Of a DNA stretch of 64,000 bases, positions 56,669-64,000 are shown piece by piece. The position numbers and the translations under genes are program-made. The notes beneath the pieces were generated by a model, which was not told the origin of the DNA, made no database searches, and saw only the letters and a list, made by a program, of their open reading frames with translations. The stretch lies in assembly GCF_024138165.1 (NCBI RefSeq), contig NZ_CP100000.1, forward strand, positions 1,736,001 through 1,800,000. The letters are read 5' to 3'. Origin of the DNA: Halorussus vallis. GTDB taxonomy: Archaea > Halobacteriota > Halobacteria > Halobacteriales > Haladaptataceae. Position 1 is the stretch's first letter, and each line of letters begins with the position of its first letter.

Positions 56669-58084
56669 ATGGCGTATCCACATAGCCCGCTGGTCGCATT
56701 CGTGGTCGGCGTGTTGGCCGTGATCGTACTGCTCGTCAAACTCGATCTACCCGCCTTCCTCGGCCTGGTCATCGCGGCGATCACGGTCGGCCTGGTCGCG
56801 CCCGACGTGGCGCTGGCGAAGATTCCCTCGAAGATCGCCTCCGCGTTCGGCGAGGAGATGGCCGGCATCGGGATCGCGATCCTGATGGCCGCGGTCATCG
56901 GCAAATCGATGATGGAGAGCGGGGCCGCCGAACGCGTCGTCCGGGCGTTCACCTCGATAACCGGGCGCGACAACGCCGAGTTCGCGCTGTGGGGGAGCAG
57001 TTCGTTCCTCTCGATTCCGGTGTTCTTCGACAACGTATTCTACCTGATGGCGCCGCTCGCCCGGTCGATGCGCGCGCGCATCGGCGACAACTACGCGCTC
57101 TACATCGTGGTCGTCGGCGCGGGCGCGGCGACGACCCACGTGTTCGTCCCGCCGACGCCCGGCCCGCTCGCCGTCGCGAGCGAGATCGGCGTCTCGCTCG
57201 GCGTCACGATGCTCGTCGGCCTCGCGGTGGCGATTCCCTCGGCGCTGGTCGGCGGCCTCCTCTACGGCAAGTGGATAAACCGCCGCATCGACATCCCGCT
57301 CCGCGACTCCATGGACACCTCCGGCGAGGAGCTCACGGAGCTCGCAGAGCGCTCGACCGCCGAGCTCCCCGGCGTCTTCGAGTCGCTGCTACCCATTCTG
57401 GTCGCCGTGGTGCTGGTCGGCGCCAACACCGTGATGACCACGCTCGGCGACAACTACGCCGACCTGCCGGGGACGTTCACCGCGACCGTCTCGCGGGCGA
57501 CCGTCGGCGACCTGCGTGCGGTCACCGACTTCGTCGGCGCTCCCACCTTCGCGCTGACGCTGGCGGCGATGACGGCGGCCGTGACCTACCTCCGGTGGAG
57601 CGACCTCGACCGCACGGAGTGGTCCGAGGAACTCACCGACGCGCTTCGCAACGGCGGTAACATCGCGGCCATCACCGCGGCCGGCGGTGCGTTCGGCGCG
57701 ATGCTCGCCGCGGCCGGCGTCGGCGACTACATCGCGAACGGACTCGACGACATCGGCCTGGGACTGCTGGTCACCGCCTGGACCATCGCCGCCGCGATTC
57801 GGGTCGCCCAGGGGTCGGCGACGGTGGCGATGCTCACCACCGCGGGCATCGTCGCGCCGCTGACGAGCCAACTCGCCGTCCACCCCGCCTACCTGGTGAT
57901 GGCCATCGGCGCGGGCGGCAACGTCTTCTCGTGGTACAACGACAGCGGCTTCTGGCTGGTCAAGGAGATCGCCGGCCTGACCCAGGCGGAGACCCTGAAG
58001 ACGTGGACCGCGTTGACGACCATCGTCTCGGTGACGGGGCTGATAACCGTCCTCGTCCTCTCGTCGCTGTTCCCGCTGGCCTGA
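56669..58084 (+). CDS. GntP-family permease (gluconate/sugar acid transporter)
   Basis: A 471-residue membrane protein with about twelve hydrophobic segments. [22 protein letters not shown] and [18 protein letters not shown] are diagnostic GntP signatures, as are the C-terminal [20 protein letters not shown] and [20 protein letters not shown]. Members import gluconate, glycerate or similar sugar acids with protons or sodium. No sugar-acid catabolic gene is adjacent. A TATA-like AATAATAAAG lies about 35 bp upstream of the ATG. Confidence 0.9.
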   Translation: MAYPHSPLVAFVVGVLAVIVLLVKLDLPAFLGLVIAAITVGLVAPDVALAKIPSKIASAFGEEMAGIGIAILMAAVIGKSMMESGAAERVVRAFTSITGRDNAEFALWGSSSFLSIPVFFDNVFYLMAPLARSMRARIGDNYALYIVVVGAGAATTHVFVPPTPGPLAVASEIGVSLGVTMLVGLAVAIPSALVGGLLYGKWINRRIDIPLRDSMDTSGEELTELAERSTAELPGVFESLLPILVAVVLVGANTVMTTLGDNYADLPGTFTATVSRATVGDLRAVTDFVGAPTFALTLAAMTAAVTYLRWSDLDRTEWSEELTDALRNGGNIAAITAAGGAFGAMLAAAGVGDYIANGLDDIGLGLLVTAWTIAAAIRVAQGSATVAMLTTAGIVAPLTSQLAVHPAYLVMAIGAGGNVFSWYNDSGFWLVKEIAGLTQAETLKTWTALTTIVSVTGLITVLVLSSLFPLA

Positions 58085-58137
58085 GCGCCCCACGGCGCTC
58101 GCCGTTCCCGACCGTTCGTCGCACCCGACCGTTCGTC

Positions 58138-58175
58138 GTTCCCGACCGCTCGCCTGCAGGCGAGCGGTCGGGAAC
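58138..58175. terminator. 38-bp perfect palindrome between gntP-type gene and tgtA
   Basis: GTTCCCGACCGCTCGCCTG at 58138-58156 is followed without loop by its exact reverse complement at 58157-58175. It is preceded by two imperfect copies of CCCGACCGTTCGTCG (58106-58140). It ends 37 bases upstream of the tgtA start, so it may end the permease transcript, act as an operator for tgtA, or both. Confidence 0.55.
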
Positions 58176-58212
58176 GGAACCCTTACCCCGATTCTCCGGT
58201 TACCTCGGGCCA

Positions 58213-59691
58213 ATGACCAGAGAGCACTTCGAGATACGCGACCAGGACGCGCTGGGTCGCATCGGCGAACTGACGGTCCCGCGGGCGGGCGTGACCGTCG
58301 AGACGCCCGCGCTCCTGCCGGTGGTCAACCCCCACGTCAGGACCGTCGAACCCGCCCGGATGCGTTCGGAGTTCGGCGCCGAGATTCTCATCACCAATTC
58401 CTACATCTTCTACGGGAGCGACGACTACCGCGACGCCGCCCTGGAGCGCGGACTCCACGACGTTCTGGACTTCGACGGCGCCATCATGACCGACTCCGGT
58501 TCCTTCCAACTCGCGGAGTACGGCGAGATAGACGTGACCACGCCCGAGATTCTCGAGTTCCAGCACGACATCGGTAGCGACATCGGGACCCCGGTCGACA
58601 TCCCGACCCCGCCGGACGTCCCCCGCGAGCGCGCCGAGGAGGAACTCGCCACGACCCAGGAGCGCCTCGAAGTCGCCGAGGGCGTCGACGTCGGCGAGAT
58701 GCTCGTCAACGCGCCGGTCCAGGGGTCGACCTACCCCGACCTCCGAGAGACGGCGGGCCGCCACGCCGACGGGACCGACCTCGACGTGTTCCCGGTCGGC
58801 GCGGTGGTTCCGCTGATGAACGACTACCGCTACGGCGAGATGGTCGACGTGGTCGCGGGCGCGAAGCGGGGCCTGGGCGTCGACGCGCCGGTCCACCTCT
58901 TCGGTGCGGGCCACCCGATGATGTTCGCCCTGGCGGTGGCGATGGGCTGTGACCTCTTCGACTCGGCGGCCTACGCGCTGTACGCCCGCGACGACCGCTA
59001 CCTCACCGTCAGGGGCACCGAACAGCTAGACGACCTCGACTACTTCCCCTGCTCGTGTGCGGTCTGCGCCGACCACACGCCCACGGAGTTGCGGGAGTTG
59101 GCCGACCGCGAACGCGAGGAACTGCTGGCCGAGCACAACCTCCACGTCACCTTCGAGGAGATGCGCACGGTCAAGCAGGCGCTCCGCTCCGGAAACCTGC
59201 TCGAACTGGTCGAGAACCGCGCCCGCGCCCACCCGGCGATGCTCGACGGCTACCGCGCGCTGGTCGGCCACGCCGACCAACTCGAACGCGAGGACGCGGC
59301 GTCGAAGGGCGCGTTCTTCTACCTCTCGGGCGAGAGCGCCCGGCGACCCGAGGTGGTGCGCCACCACCGCCGACTCGACCGCCTCGACCTCGACCCCGGC
59401 GACCGGGTGCTCCTGACCGAGGGCAGCCCGAGCGACCGCTACGACGAGTCGTGGAACGTCGTCGCCCCGTTCGGACCGTTCCCGAGGGCGCTCTCGGAGA
59501 CCTACCCCCTGACCGCCGAGGTGCCCGAGCGCATGGACGCCGAGGGCTACCGGGCGGCGGCCCGCGGCGTGGCCCGCCTCGCCGAATCGAACCCCGAGAC
59601 GGCGTTCACGCTGGCCCACCACGGCTGGCCCGCGAGCGCGCTGGAACTCGTGCCCGAGGACGTGGACGTTGTGGACCTGAGCGCCGAGTAG
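58213..59691 (+). CDS. tgtA: tRNA-guanine(15) transglycosylase
   Basis: A 492-residue archaeal TGT. The catalytic barrel has [14 protein letters not shown] with the catalytic Asp, [14 protein letters not shown] and [18 protein letters not shown], and the zinc site [18 protein letters not shown] with a later His (EEHNLH region). It exchanges guanine-15 in tRNA D-loops for preQ0, the first tRNA step of archaeosine synthesis. The C-terminal 130 residues include the domain of unknown role seen in archaeal TgtA. ArcS, the next enzyme, is encoded 1 kb downstream. Confidence 0.93.
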   Translation: MTREHFEIRDQDALGRIGELTVPRAGVTVETPALLPVVNPHVRTVEPARMRSEFGAEILITNSYIFYGSDDYRDAALERGLHDVLDFDGAIMTDSGSFQLAEYGEIDVTTPEILEFQHDIGSDIGTPVDIPTPPDVPRERAEEELATTQERLEVAEGVDVGEMLVNAPVQGSTYPDLRETAGRHADGTDLDVFPVGAVVPLMNDYRYGEMVDVVAGAKRGLGVDAPVHLFGAGHPMMFALAVAMGCDLFDSAAYALYARDDRYLTVRGTEQLDDLDYFPCSCAVCADHTPTELRELADREREELLAEHNLHVTFEEMRTVKQALRSGNLLELVENRARAHPAMLDGYRALVGHADQLEREDAASKGAFFYLSGESARRPEVVRHHRRLDRLDLDPGDRVLLTEGSPSDRYDESWNVVAPFGPFPRALSETYPLTAEVPERMDAEGYRAAARGVARLAESNPETAFTLAHHGWPASALELVPEDVDVVDLSAE

Positions 59692-59896
59692 CGAGTTAAT
59701 CCGACCGGAGCCATCGCGGTCGAAGAGCCTCGCGCCACGGACCGGTTCGGTCGGAAACGTCTGAGGCCATTCGTCTCCCCCGTTCGAACGTCCGGAAAGT
59801 AGAACCTTCGTTCCCGTGACACTCCGGGTCGATTAATCCTTGCATGTGCAAGGAACCGTCGCCAACTTCTATAACCCGCTTCGTGGTAGCCGACCC

Positions 59897-60562
59897 ATGA
59901 GCACCATCGTCCAGTTGGGCGTTCCCGCCGAGGAGTTCGCGCTCCGGGAGACGCTCCCGAAGGTCGGCGACGTGGAGGTCCAGGCCGAGCGCGTCGTCGC
60001 CCACGACCGCGAGTCGGTGATGCCGTTCTGCTGGGCGACGGGCGAGGACCTGGACGCGTTCGAGGACGCGATGGCCGACGACCCGACGGTGGAGAACGAG
60101 CGCCGGCTTTCGGAGCTTCAGGACGGTCGTTTCTACCAGATGGAGTGGGTCGACGAGGTCGACGTGCTGATTCACTCGATAACCGAACACGGCGCCGCCA
60201 TCCTCAAGGCTCACGGCGAGGGGAACCGCTGGCACCTCCGCATCCTCTTTCCGGACCGCGAGTCGTTCTCCCAGACCCACGACTACTGCCAGGACCGCGG
60301 GTTGGACGTGAACATCGAGCAGGTCCACGAACTCAGCACCTCCGGAGACGTCAGTCAGTACGGGCTGAGCGAACAGCAGTACGACGCGCTGACGACGGCG
60401 CTGGAGGAGGGCTACTACGAGGTCCCCCGCGACGCGTCAGCCCGCGACCTGGCCGAGGCCCTCGGCATCTCCCACCAGGCCATCTCCGAGCGCCTGCGCC
60501 GTGGGCACCAGAACCTCGTGTCGAACGCGCTGGTGATGGACAAGGAGTCCGAAGAGGAGTGA
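59897..60562 (+). CDS. HTH_10 (bacterio-opsin activator-like) transcriptional regulator
   Basis: A 221-residue haloarchaeal regulator. The C-terminal LSEQQYDALTTALEEGYYEVPRDASARDLAEALGISHQAISERLRRGHQNLVSNAL is the HTH_10 domain first noted in bacterio-opsin activator proteins. The N-terminal 150 residues form the variable sensor part found in this family, with no recognised ligand. It is located between the two archaeosine genes on the same strand, so it might regulate them. ATG at 59897 is used; the longer frame adds residues from the promoter region. Confidence 0.85.
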   Translation: MSTIVQLGVPAEEFALRETLPKVGDVEVQAERVVAHDRESVMPFCWATGEDLDAFEDAMADDPTVENERRLSELQDGRFYQMEWVDEVDVLIHSITEHGAAILKAHGEGNRWHLRILFPDRESFSQTHDYCQDRGLDVNIEQVHELSTSGDVSQYGLSEQQYDALTTALEEGYYEVPRDASARDLAEALGISHQAISERLRRGHQNLVSNALVMDKESEEE

Positions 60563-60570
60563 ACCGAGGC

Positions 60571-60608
60571 GGCTCGGCGGCCCTCGCGGCCGCGAGGGCC
60601 GCCGGGCC
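60571..60608. terminator. GC palindrome after the HTH_10 gene
   Basis: GGCGGCCCTCGCGG at 60576-60589 is followed by its exact reverse complement at 60590-60603, with five more pairs outside (one G-U type). It starts nine bases after the stop codon at 60562. It may end or stabilise the upstream transcript. Confidence 0.5.
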
Positions 60609-60701
60609 GCGGGATCGCAACTGCGGGGACGTCCGCCGTGACTGCGGGAACGCCGGCCGGCGTTCGCAAGATAGTTGCCCCTCCCTGCCCGACCGAAGGG
60701 T

Positions 60702-62453
60702 ATGACCGATTACTTCGAGGTTCACCGCCGCGACGGCCCGGCCCGCGTGGCCGAGTTGCGGCTATCGGAGTCGGTGACCACGCCCGCGATAGCCGACGGC
60801 GTGCTCGCCGACGCCGGAAGCCTCTGGACCGCAGACCGCGAGGTTCCCGAGGGGAGCGACGACGTCCTGACGGTGCTTCCCCACCGGGCGTTCCCGAGCG
60901 GCACCGACGAAGAGGTGATGGACTCGTTCGCGCCCGAGTACCCCGACGTCGACTACCCGAGCGCGGCCGTCGTCGCGCCCGAAACTGCGGGCGACTACGG
61001 CGCCGACGCCTACGTCCTCTCGGGCGCCCAGGGGTTCGTCGGCCACGGCGCGGGCTTCCGGGAGGCCATCGTCGAAACCCGCGAGGCGATTCCGGCCGAC
61101 AGCGCGCTCTACCTCCCGGGCGTCGCCACGCCCGCGAACGTCGCCACGCTTGTCTCCGCTGGCGTGGACCTCGTCGACACCGACAAAGCCGTGGTCACCG
61201 GCACCGAGGGCAAGTACCTCACCACCGAAGGGAGCCACTACCTCGAAGACCTCTCGGAGTTGCCCTGCGCCTGCCCGGCCTGCCGAAAGCCCGTGTCGGA
61301 GTTCACCCGCGAGGACTGCGCCGAGCACAACGAGAACGCCCTCCGGGCCGAACTCGGCATCGTCCGCGAGCGCATCCGGGCGGGCCGCCTCCGTGATTAC
61401 ATCGAGGGGCAGGCCCGCCACGAGCAGTGGCTCACCGCCGCGTTCCGGGAGTTCGACCAGCAGTGGGCCTACGTCGAGGAGCGCACGCCCGTCATCCGGG
61501 ACGCCGAACTCGCCGCGGCGACCGAGGACACCCTCCGGCGGGTCGAGATACAGCGGTTCGCCGACCGGGTGACCGGGCGCTACCGCAACCGGTTCGACAA
61601 CCCCCTCGTCCTCGTGCCCTGCTCGGCGAAGAAGCCCTACAGCGAGTCCCAGAGCCACGGCCAGTTCCACGACGCCATCCAGTTCCGGGGCCACACCGTC
61701 TCGATGACCTCGCCCATCGGCGTCGTCCCCCAGGAACTCGAACTCACCTACCCCGCTCAGCACTACGACTCGGTGGTGACGGGACGGTGGTCCGAGGACG
61801 AGAAGCAGTTCGTCGCCGCGGTACTCCGACGCTACCTCGAACGCAACGACTACCCGCGAGTCATCGCCCACGTGCCCGAACACGGCTACCGCGACGTCTG
61901 CGAGCGCGTCGAGGCCGAACTCGGCATGGAGTTCGAGTACACGGTCGAGGACCACCCCACGACCACCGAATCGCTGGGCAACCTGATGCGGACCCTCGAC
62001 GGCGAACTCAAGTACGGCAAGCGCGAGCGCCAGCACAACACCGTCAAGGCCATCGCCGACTACCAGTTCGGCGACGGCGCCGGCGACGCCCTGTTCGCCG
62101 ACGTGCAGACCGAGAGCCGCTACCCGAAACTCCGGGTGCAGGACGCCGAGGGCACTCAGCTAGCCGCGATGGTTCCCCAGTACGGCGTGCTCTCGTTCAC
62201 CCTCGAAGGTGGCCGCCACTGGGTCGAGTCCGACGCCCCGACCAAGCGGGTCGAGATCGACGATTTCGCACCCCACGGGAGCGTGCTCGCGCCCGGCGTG
62301 ATCGACGCCGCCGACGACATCCGGGTCGGCGACGAGGTGGTCGTCGAGGGGCCGAGCGCGTTCGCGGTCGGTCGCGCGGAGATGACCGGCCCGGAGATGG
62401 CCGAGAGCACCCGCGGCATCGCGACCACGGTCCGCCACGTCGAGGAGAAGTGA
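60702..62453 (+). CDS. arcS: Archaeosine synthase subunit ArcS (tgtA2-like)
   Basis: A 583-residue protein. The N-terminal part is a degenerate TGT barrel; CACPACRKPV with nearby Cys/His marks its zinc site. The central segment LVLVPCSAKKPYSESQSHGQFHDAI is the PCSAKKPY motif diagnostic of ArcS, the family that adds lysine or ammonia to preQ0-tRNA on the way to archaeosine. The C-terminal 80 residues are a PUA RNA-binding domain (VLAPGVIDAADDIRVGDEVVVEG). It acts after TgtA. No radical-SAM partner RaSEA gene is present in the window. Confidence 0.93.
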   Translation: MTDYFEVHRRDGPARVAELRLSESVTTPAIADGVLADAGSLWTADREVPEGSDDVLTVLPHRAFPSGTDEEVMDSFAPEYPDVDYPSAAVVAPETAGDYGADAYVLSGAQGFVGHGAGFREAIVETREAIPADSALYLPGVATPANVATLVSAGVDLVDTDKAVVTGTEGKYLTTEGSHYLEDLSELPCACPACRKPVSEFTREDCAEHNENALRAELGIVRERIRAGRLRDYIEGQARHEQWLTAAFREFDQQWAYVEERTPVIRDAELAAATEDTLRRVEIQRFADRVTGRYRNRFDNPLVLVPCSAKKPYSESQSHGQFHDAIQFRGHTVSMTSPIGVVPQELELTYPAQHYDSVVTGRWSEDEKQFVAAVLRRYLERNDYPRVIAHVPEHGYRDVCERVEAELGMEFEYTVEDHPTTTESLGNLMRTLDGELKYGKRERQHNTVKAIADYQFGDGAGDALFADVQTESRYPKLRVQDAEGTQLAAMVPQYGVLSFTLEGGRHWVESDAPTKRVEIDDFAPHGSVLAPGVIDAADDIRVGDEVVVEGPSAFAVGRAEMTGPEMAESTRGIATTVRHVEEK

Positions 62454-62515
62454 GAGCATAACGCCGCCTTATCCGGGCAATAACCTTGGGCGGCGACGGC
62501 GTAGCGAACACCGAC

Positions 62516-63352
62516 ATGGGGACACCCCGACTGGAGTTCGAAAGCGACGTCGAAAGTCGCATCTACCGCTACGTCGAGCGCCGCGGTGCCGCCACCCGCG
62601 AGGAGGTCCGGGACGCGGTCCGCATCGAGGAAACCGACGGGGCCAAACCGCCCCGGTCGGGCACCGAATCCGCGGCCAGGCTCTCGGTCGCCGACTTCAA
62701 CGAGTACATCGACGAACTGCTCGGCTCGGGACCGCTGACCGAGCGCGACGGGAAACTATACGTCTCGCCCGACGCCGAACCCGCGACCCACGAGACGGAC
62801 GGGTTCGAGTACACCGTCCGGCCGGCCGACGAGTCCGACCGCGACGAGGTCGCCGAACTCATCCGCGAGATCGCCGCCGAGGGCGCCATCGTCGTCGACG
62901 AGCGGGTGGCCGACGCTATCGAACGCGACGACGCGCTGGTCCGACTCAACGAGCGCGAGTCCCGGATGGTGTTCGTCGCCGAAATCGCGGGCGAGGACGC
63001 GGACAGTGAAAGCGAGGGGAGCGACGAGGGCGACGACGCCGACCGCGAGATAATCGGCTGGGTCCACGTCCAGGGATTCGAACTCCCGGCCCGGGACCAC
63101 ACCGCCGAACTCACGGTCGGCGTCGCGCCGGAGTACCGCGAGCGCGGCGTCGGCGGGACGCTGCTCGAACGCGGCGTGGCGTGGGCCGACGAGGAGGAGT
63201 GTCTCAAGGTCTACCAGAGCCTCCCGGCGACCAACGAGGATGCGCTGGAACTGCTCGACGAGTACGGCTGGGAGCGCGAGGCGACCCGCGCCGACCACTA
63301 CAACGTCGACGGCGACCTCGTCGACGAAGTCCAGATGGCGAAGCGACTTTAG
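62516..63352 (+). CDS. GNAT family acetyltransferase with N-terminal extension
   Basis: A 278-residue protein. The first 90 residues, FESDVESRIYRYVERRGAATREEVRDAV, have a winged-helix-like pattern and may bind nucleic acid. From about residue 100 follows a GNAT fold (YTVRPADESDRDEVAELIREI, IIGWVHVQGFELP, ELTVGVAPEYRERGVGGTLLERGVAWADEEECLKVYQSLPATNEDALELLDEYGW) with the acetyl-CoA motif R-x-x-G-V-G/G. An acidic insert (about 165-180) separates strands. Substrate unknown. It starts 62 bases after arcS on the same strand. Confidence 0.85.
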   Translation: MGTPRLEFESDVESRIYRYVERRGAATREEVRDAVRIEETDGAKPPRSGTESAARLSVADFNEYIDELLGSGPLTERDGKLYVSPDAEPATHETDGFEYTVRPADESDRDEVAELIREIAAEGAIVVDERVADAIERDDALVRLNERESRMVFVAEIAGEDADSESEGSDEGDDADREIIGWVHVQGFELPARDHTAELTVGVAPEYRERGVGGTLLERGVAWADEEECLKVYQSLPATNEDALELLDEYGWEREATRADHYNVDGDLVDEVQMAKRL

Positions 63353-63479
63353 CCGGTTCGGGCGTACACTCCCCGCCGCGACGTTCGATTCGGCTGGAAC
63401 GTTTATCTACAGCGTAGGACGATTCTCGGGTCTTTATCCGCCGAATAAGGAAATATTGGTTCGTCCACCGACTAGTCGC

Positions 63480-64000
63480 ATGTCCAACTACAACCGGCGG
63501 GCGTTCCTGAGCGCTGCTGCCGCGGCGGCAGCGCTCGACGGGACGGGAGTCGTGACGAGTACGGACTCGCAGTCGGGCGCGTCGGCCACGCGCGGGCAGT
63601 TCCAGTTCGACGCGGCCAACACCGGGTACGCGCCGGACCGCGTCGGTCCGAAGCGATATCTTGCCCAGCAGTGGAAATTCGAAGGGTCGTGGGCCGGCGT
63701 CCGCGGTGCCCCCGCCGTCGTCGACGGGACGATATACCTCGCCATGGTCCAGAGCGACATCCAGTCGGGGAAGGGAGCCGCCTACGCCGTCGACGCCGAG
63801 ACGGGGCGACCGCGTTGGAAGACGGAACTGACCGGGATGGCGCGTTCGGCGGCGGCCGTCGCCGACGGCACCGTCTACGTCGGCGACGAGCGAAACGTCC
63901 ACGCGCTCGACGCAGACACGGGGGACGTCCAGTGGTCGGTCGACCACGGCACGACCACGTCACCGACAGTCTCCGGCGACGCGGTGTACGTCAGCACCGA
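63480..64000 (+). CDS. Secreted PQQ-type beta-propeller protein, 5' part
   Basis: An open frame from ATG at 63480 to the window end (173 codons seen, no stop). NRRAFLSAAAAAAALDG is a twin-arginine signal. The mature part contains PQQ-like beta-propeller blades: GAPAVVDGTIYLAMV, GAAYAVDAETGRPRWKTEL, AAAVADGTVYVGDERNVHALDADTGDVQWSV, SPTVSGDAVYVST. Haloarchaea encode many such surface proteins, often of unknown role; a quinoprotein dehydrogenase or a purely structural propeller are both possible. The rest lies outside the window. Confidence 0.75.
   Translation, partial: MSNYNRRAFLSAAAAAAALDGTGVVTSTDSQSGASATRGQFQFDAANTGYAPDRVGPKRYLAQQWKFEGSWAGVRGAPAVVDGTIYLAMVQSDIQSGKGAAYAVDAETGRPRWKTELTGMARSAAAVADGTVYVGDERNVHALDADTGDVQWSVDHGTTTSPTVSGDAVYVST

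Noticed and set aside
1-64000. CRISPR arrays, rRNA operons and tRNA genes
   Set aside because: No regularly spaced direct repeats and no recognisable rRNA or tRNA sequence were seen on either strand; a covariance-model scan could still reveal an atypical tRNA.

Overview
The window is chromosomal DNA of a halophilic archaeon (class Halobacteria). It has high G+C, strongly acidic predicted proteins, TATA boxes about 25-30 bp upstream of start codons (leaderless mRNAs), twin-arginine signals on secreted proteins, and archaeal marker genes: an Orc1/Cdc6 initiator, NucS, and the archaeosine enzymes TgtA and ArcS. I cannot assign a genus with confidence. No rRNA, tRNA or CRISPR array was recognised.

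Bases 1 to about 12.2 kb are an accessory, plasmid- or virus-like region, visibly AT-richer between about 3.4 and 8.6 kb. It holds an AbrB-like pair, an MFS exporter, a predicted ribbon-helix-helix repressor with three matching operator-like 11-mers, a membrane-anchored HsdR-type nuclease-like protein, several orphan proteins and an Orc1/Cdc6 protein. These are followed by a tightly overlapping block: winged-helix protein, two small proteins, a J-domain protein and a tyrosine integrase. The integrase at 11197-12234 probably marks the right end of an integrated element; the left end was not found.

From 12.4 to 31.8 kb lies ordinary chromosome: a ferredoxin-NADP-reductase-like enzyme, a GH16 glucanase, a YihY-type membrane protein, an esterase, and two tandem paralogous ATP-grasp ligases flanking an internally duplicated protein. 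Further on are a two-domain cupredoxin, an M20 peptidase, a family-2 glycosyltransferase, a solo TnpB (IS1341-type) element, a P-loop kinase, the mismatch endonuclease NucS, a saccharopine-dehydrogenase-like reductase, a methyltransferase and an alpha/beta hydrolase.

From 32.1 to 40.5 kb a peptide/nickel-type ABC importer operon (SBP, two permeases, one fused double ATPase) diverges from an M20-type carbamoylase/amidohydrolase and an IclR regulator; together they look like an uptake-plus-hydrolysis module. An ABC-2 exporter pair follows.

From 43.2 to 53.6 kb is a carbohydrate region on the minus strand: a CUT1 sugar ABC importer (SBP, two permeases, ATPase, small membrane protein), then glpR-pfkB, then a complete fructose phosphotransferase system in the order EIIC, EIIA, HPr, EI, EIIB. 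PTS-imported fructose 1-phosphate would be converted by the PfkB kinase to fructose 1,6-bisphosphate under GlpR control. Gene remnants (a GNAT acetyltransferase and a frameshifted glyoxalase-like gene) lie at the two ends of this region.

From 54.4 to 64 kb are a secreted duplicated-domain protein, a NUDIX hydrolase, a GntP permease, and the archaeosine tRNA-modification cluster (tgtA, an HTH_10 regulator, arcS, a GNAT protein). A secreted PQQ-propeller protein is cut by the window end. Several long, nearly perfect GC palindromes separate genes here and elsewhere. The most unusual signals are two sets of mutually exclusive hairpins (9444-9550 and 27626-27710).
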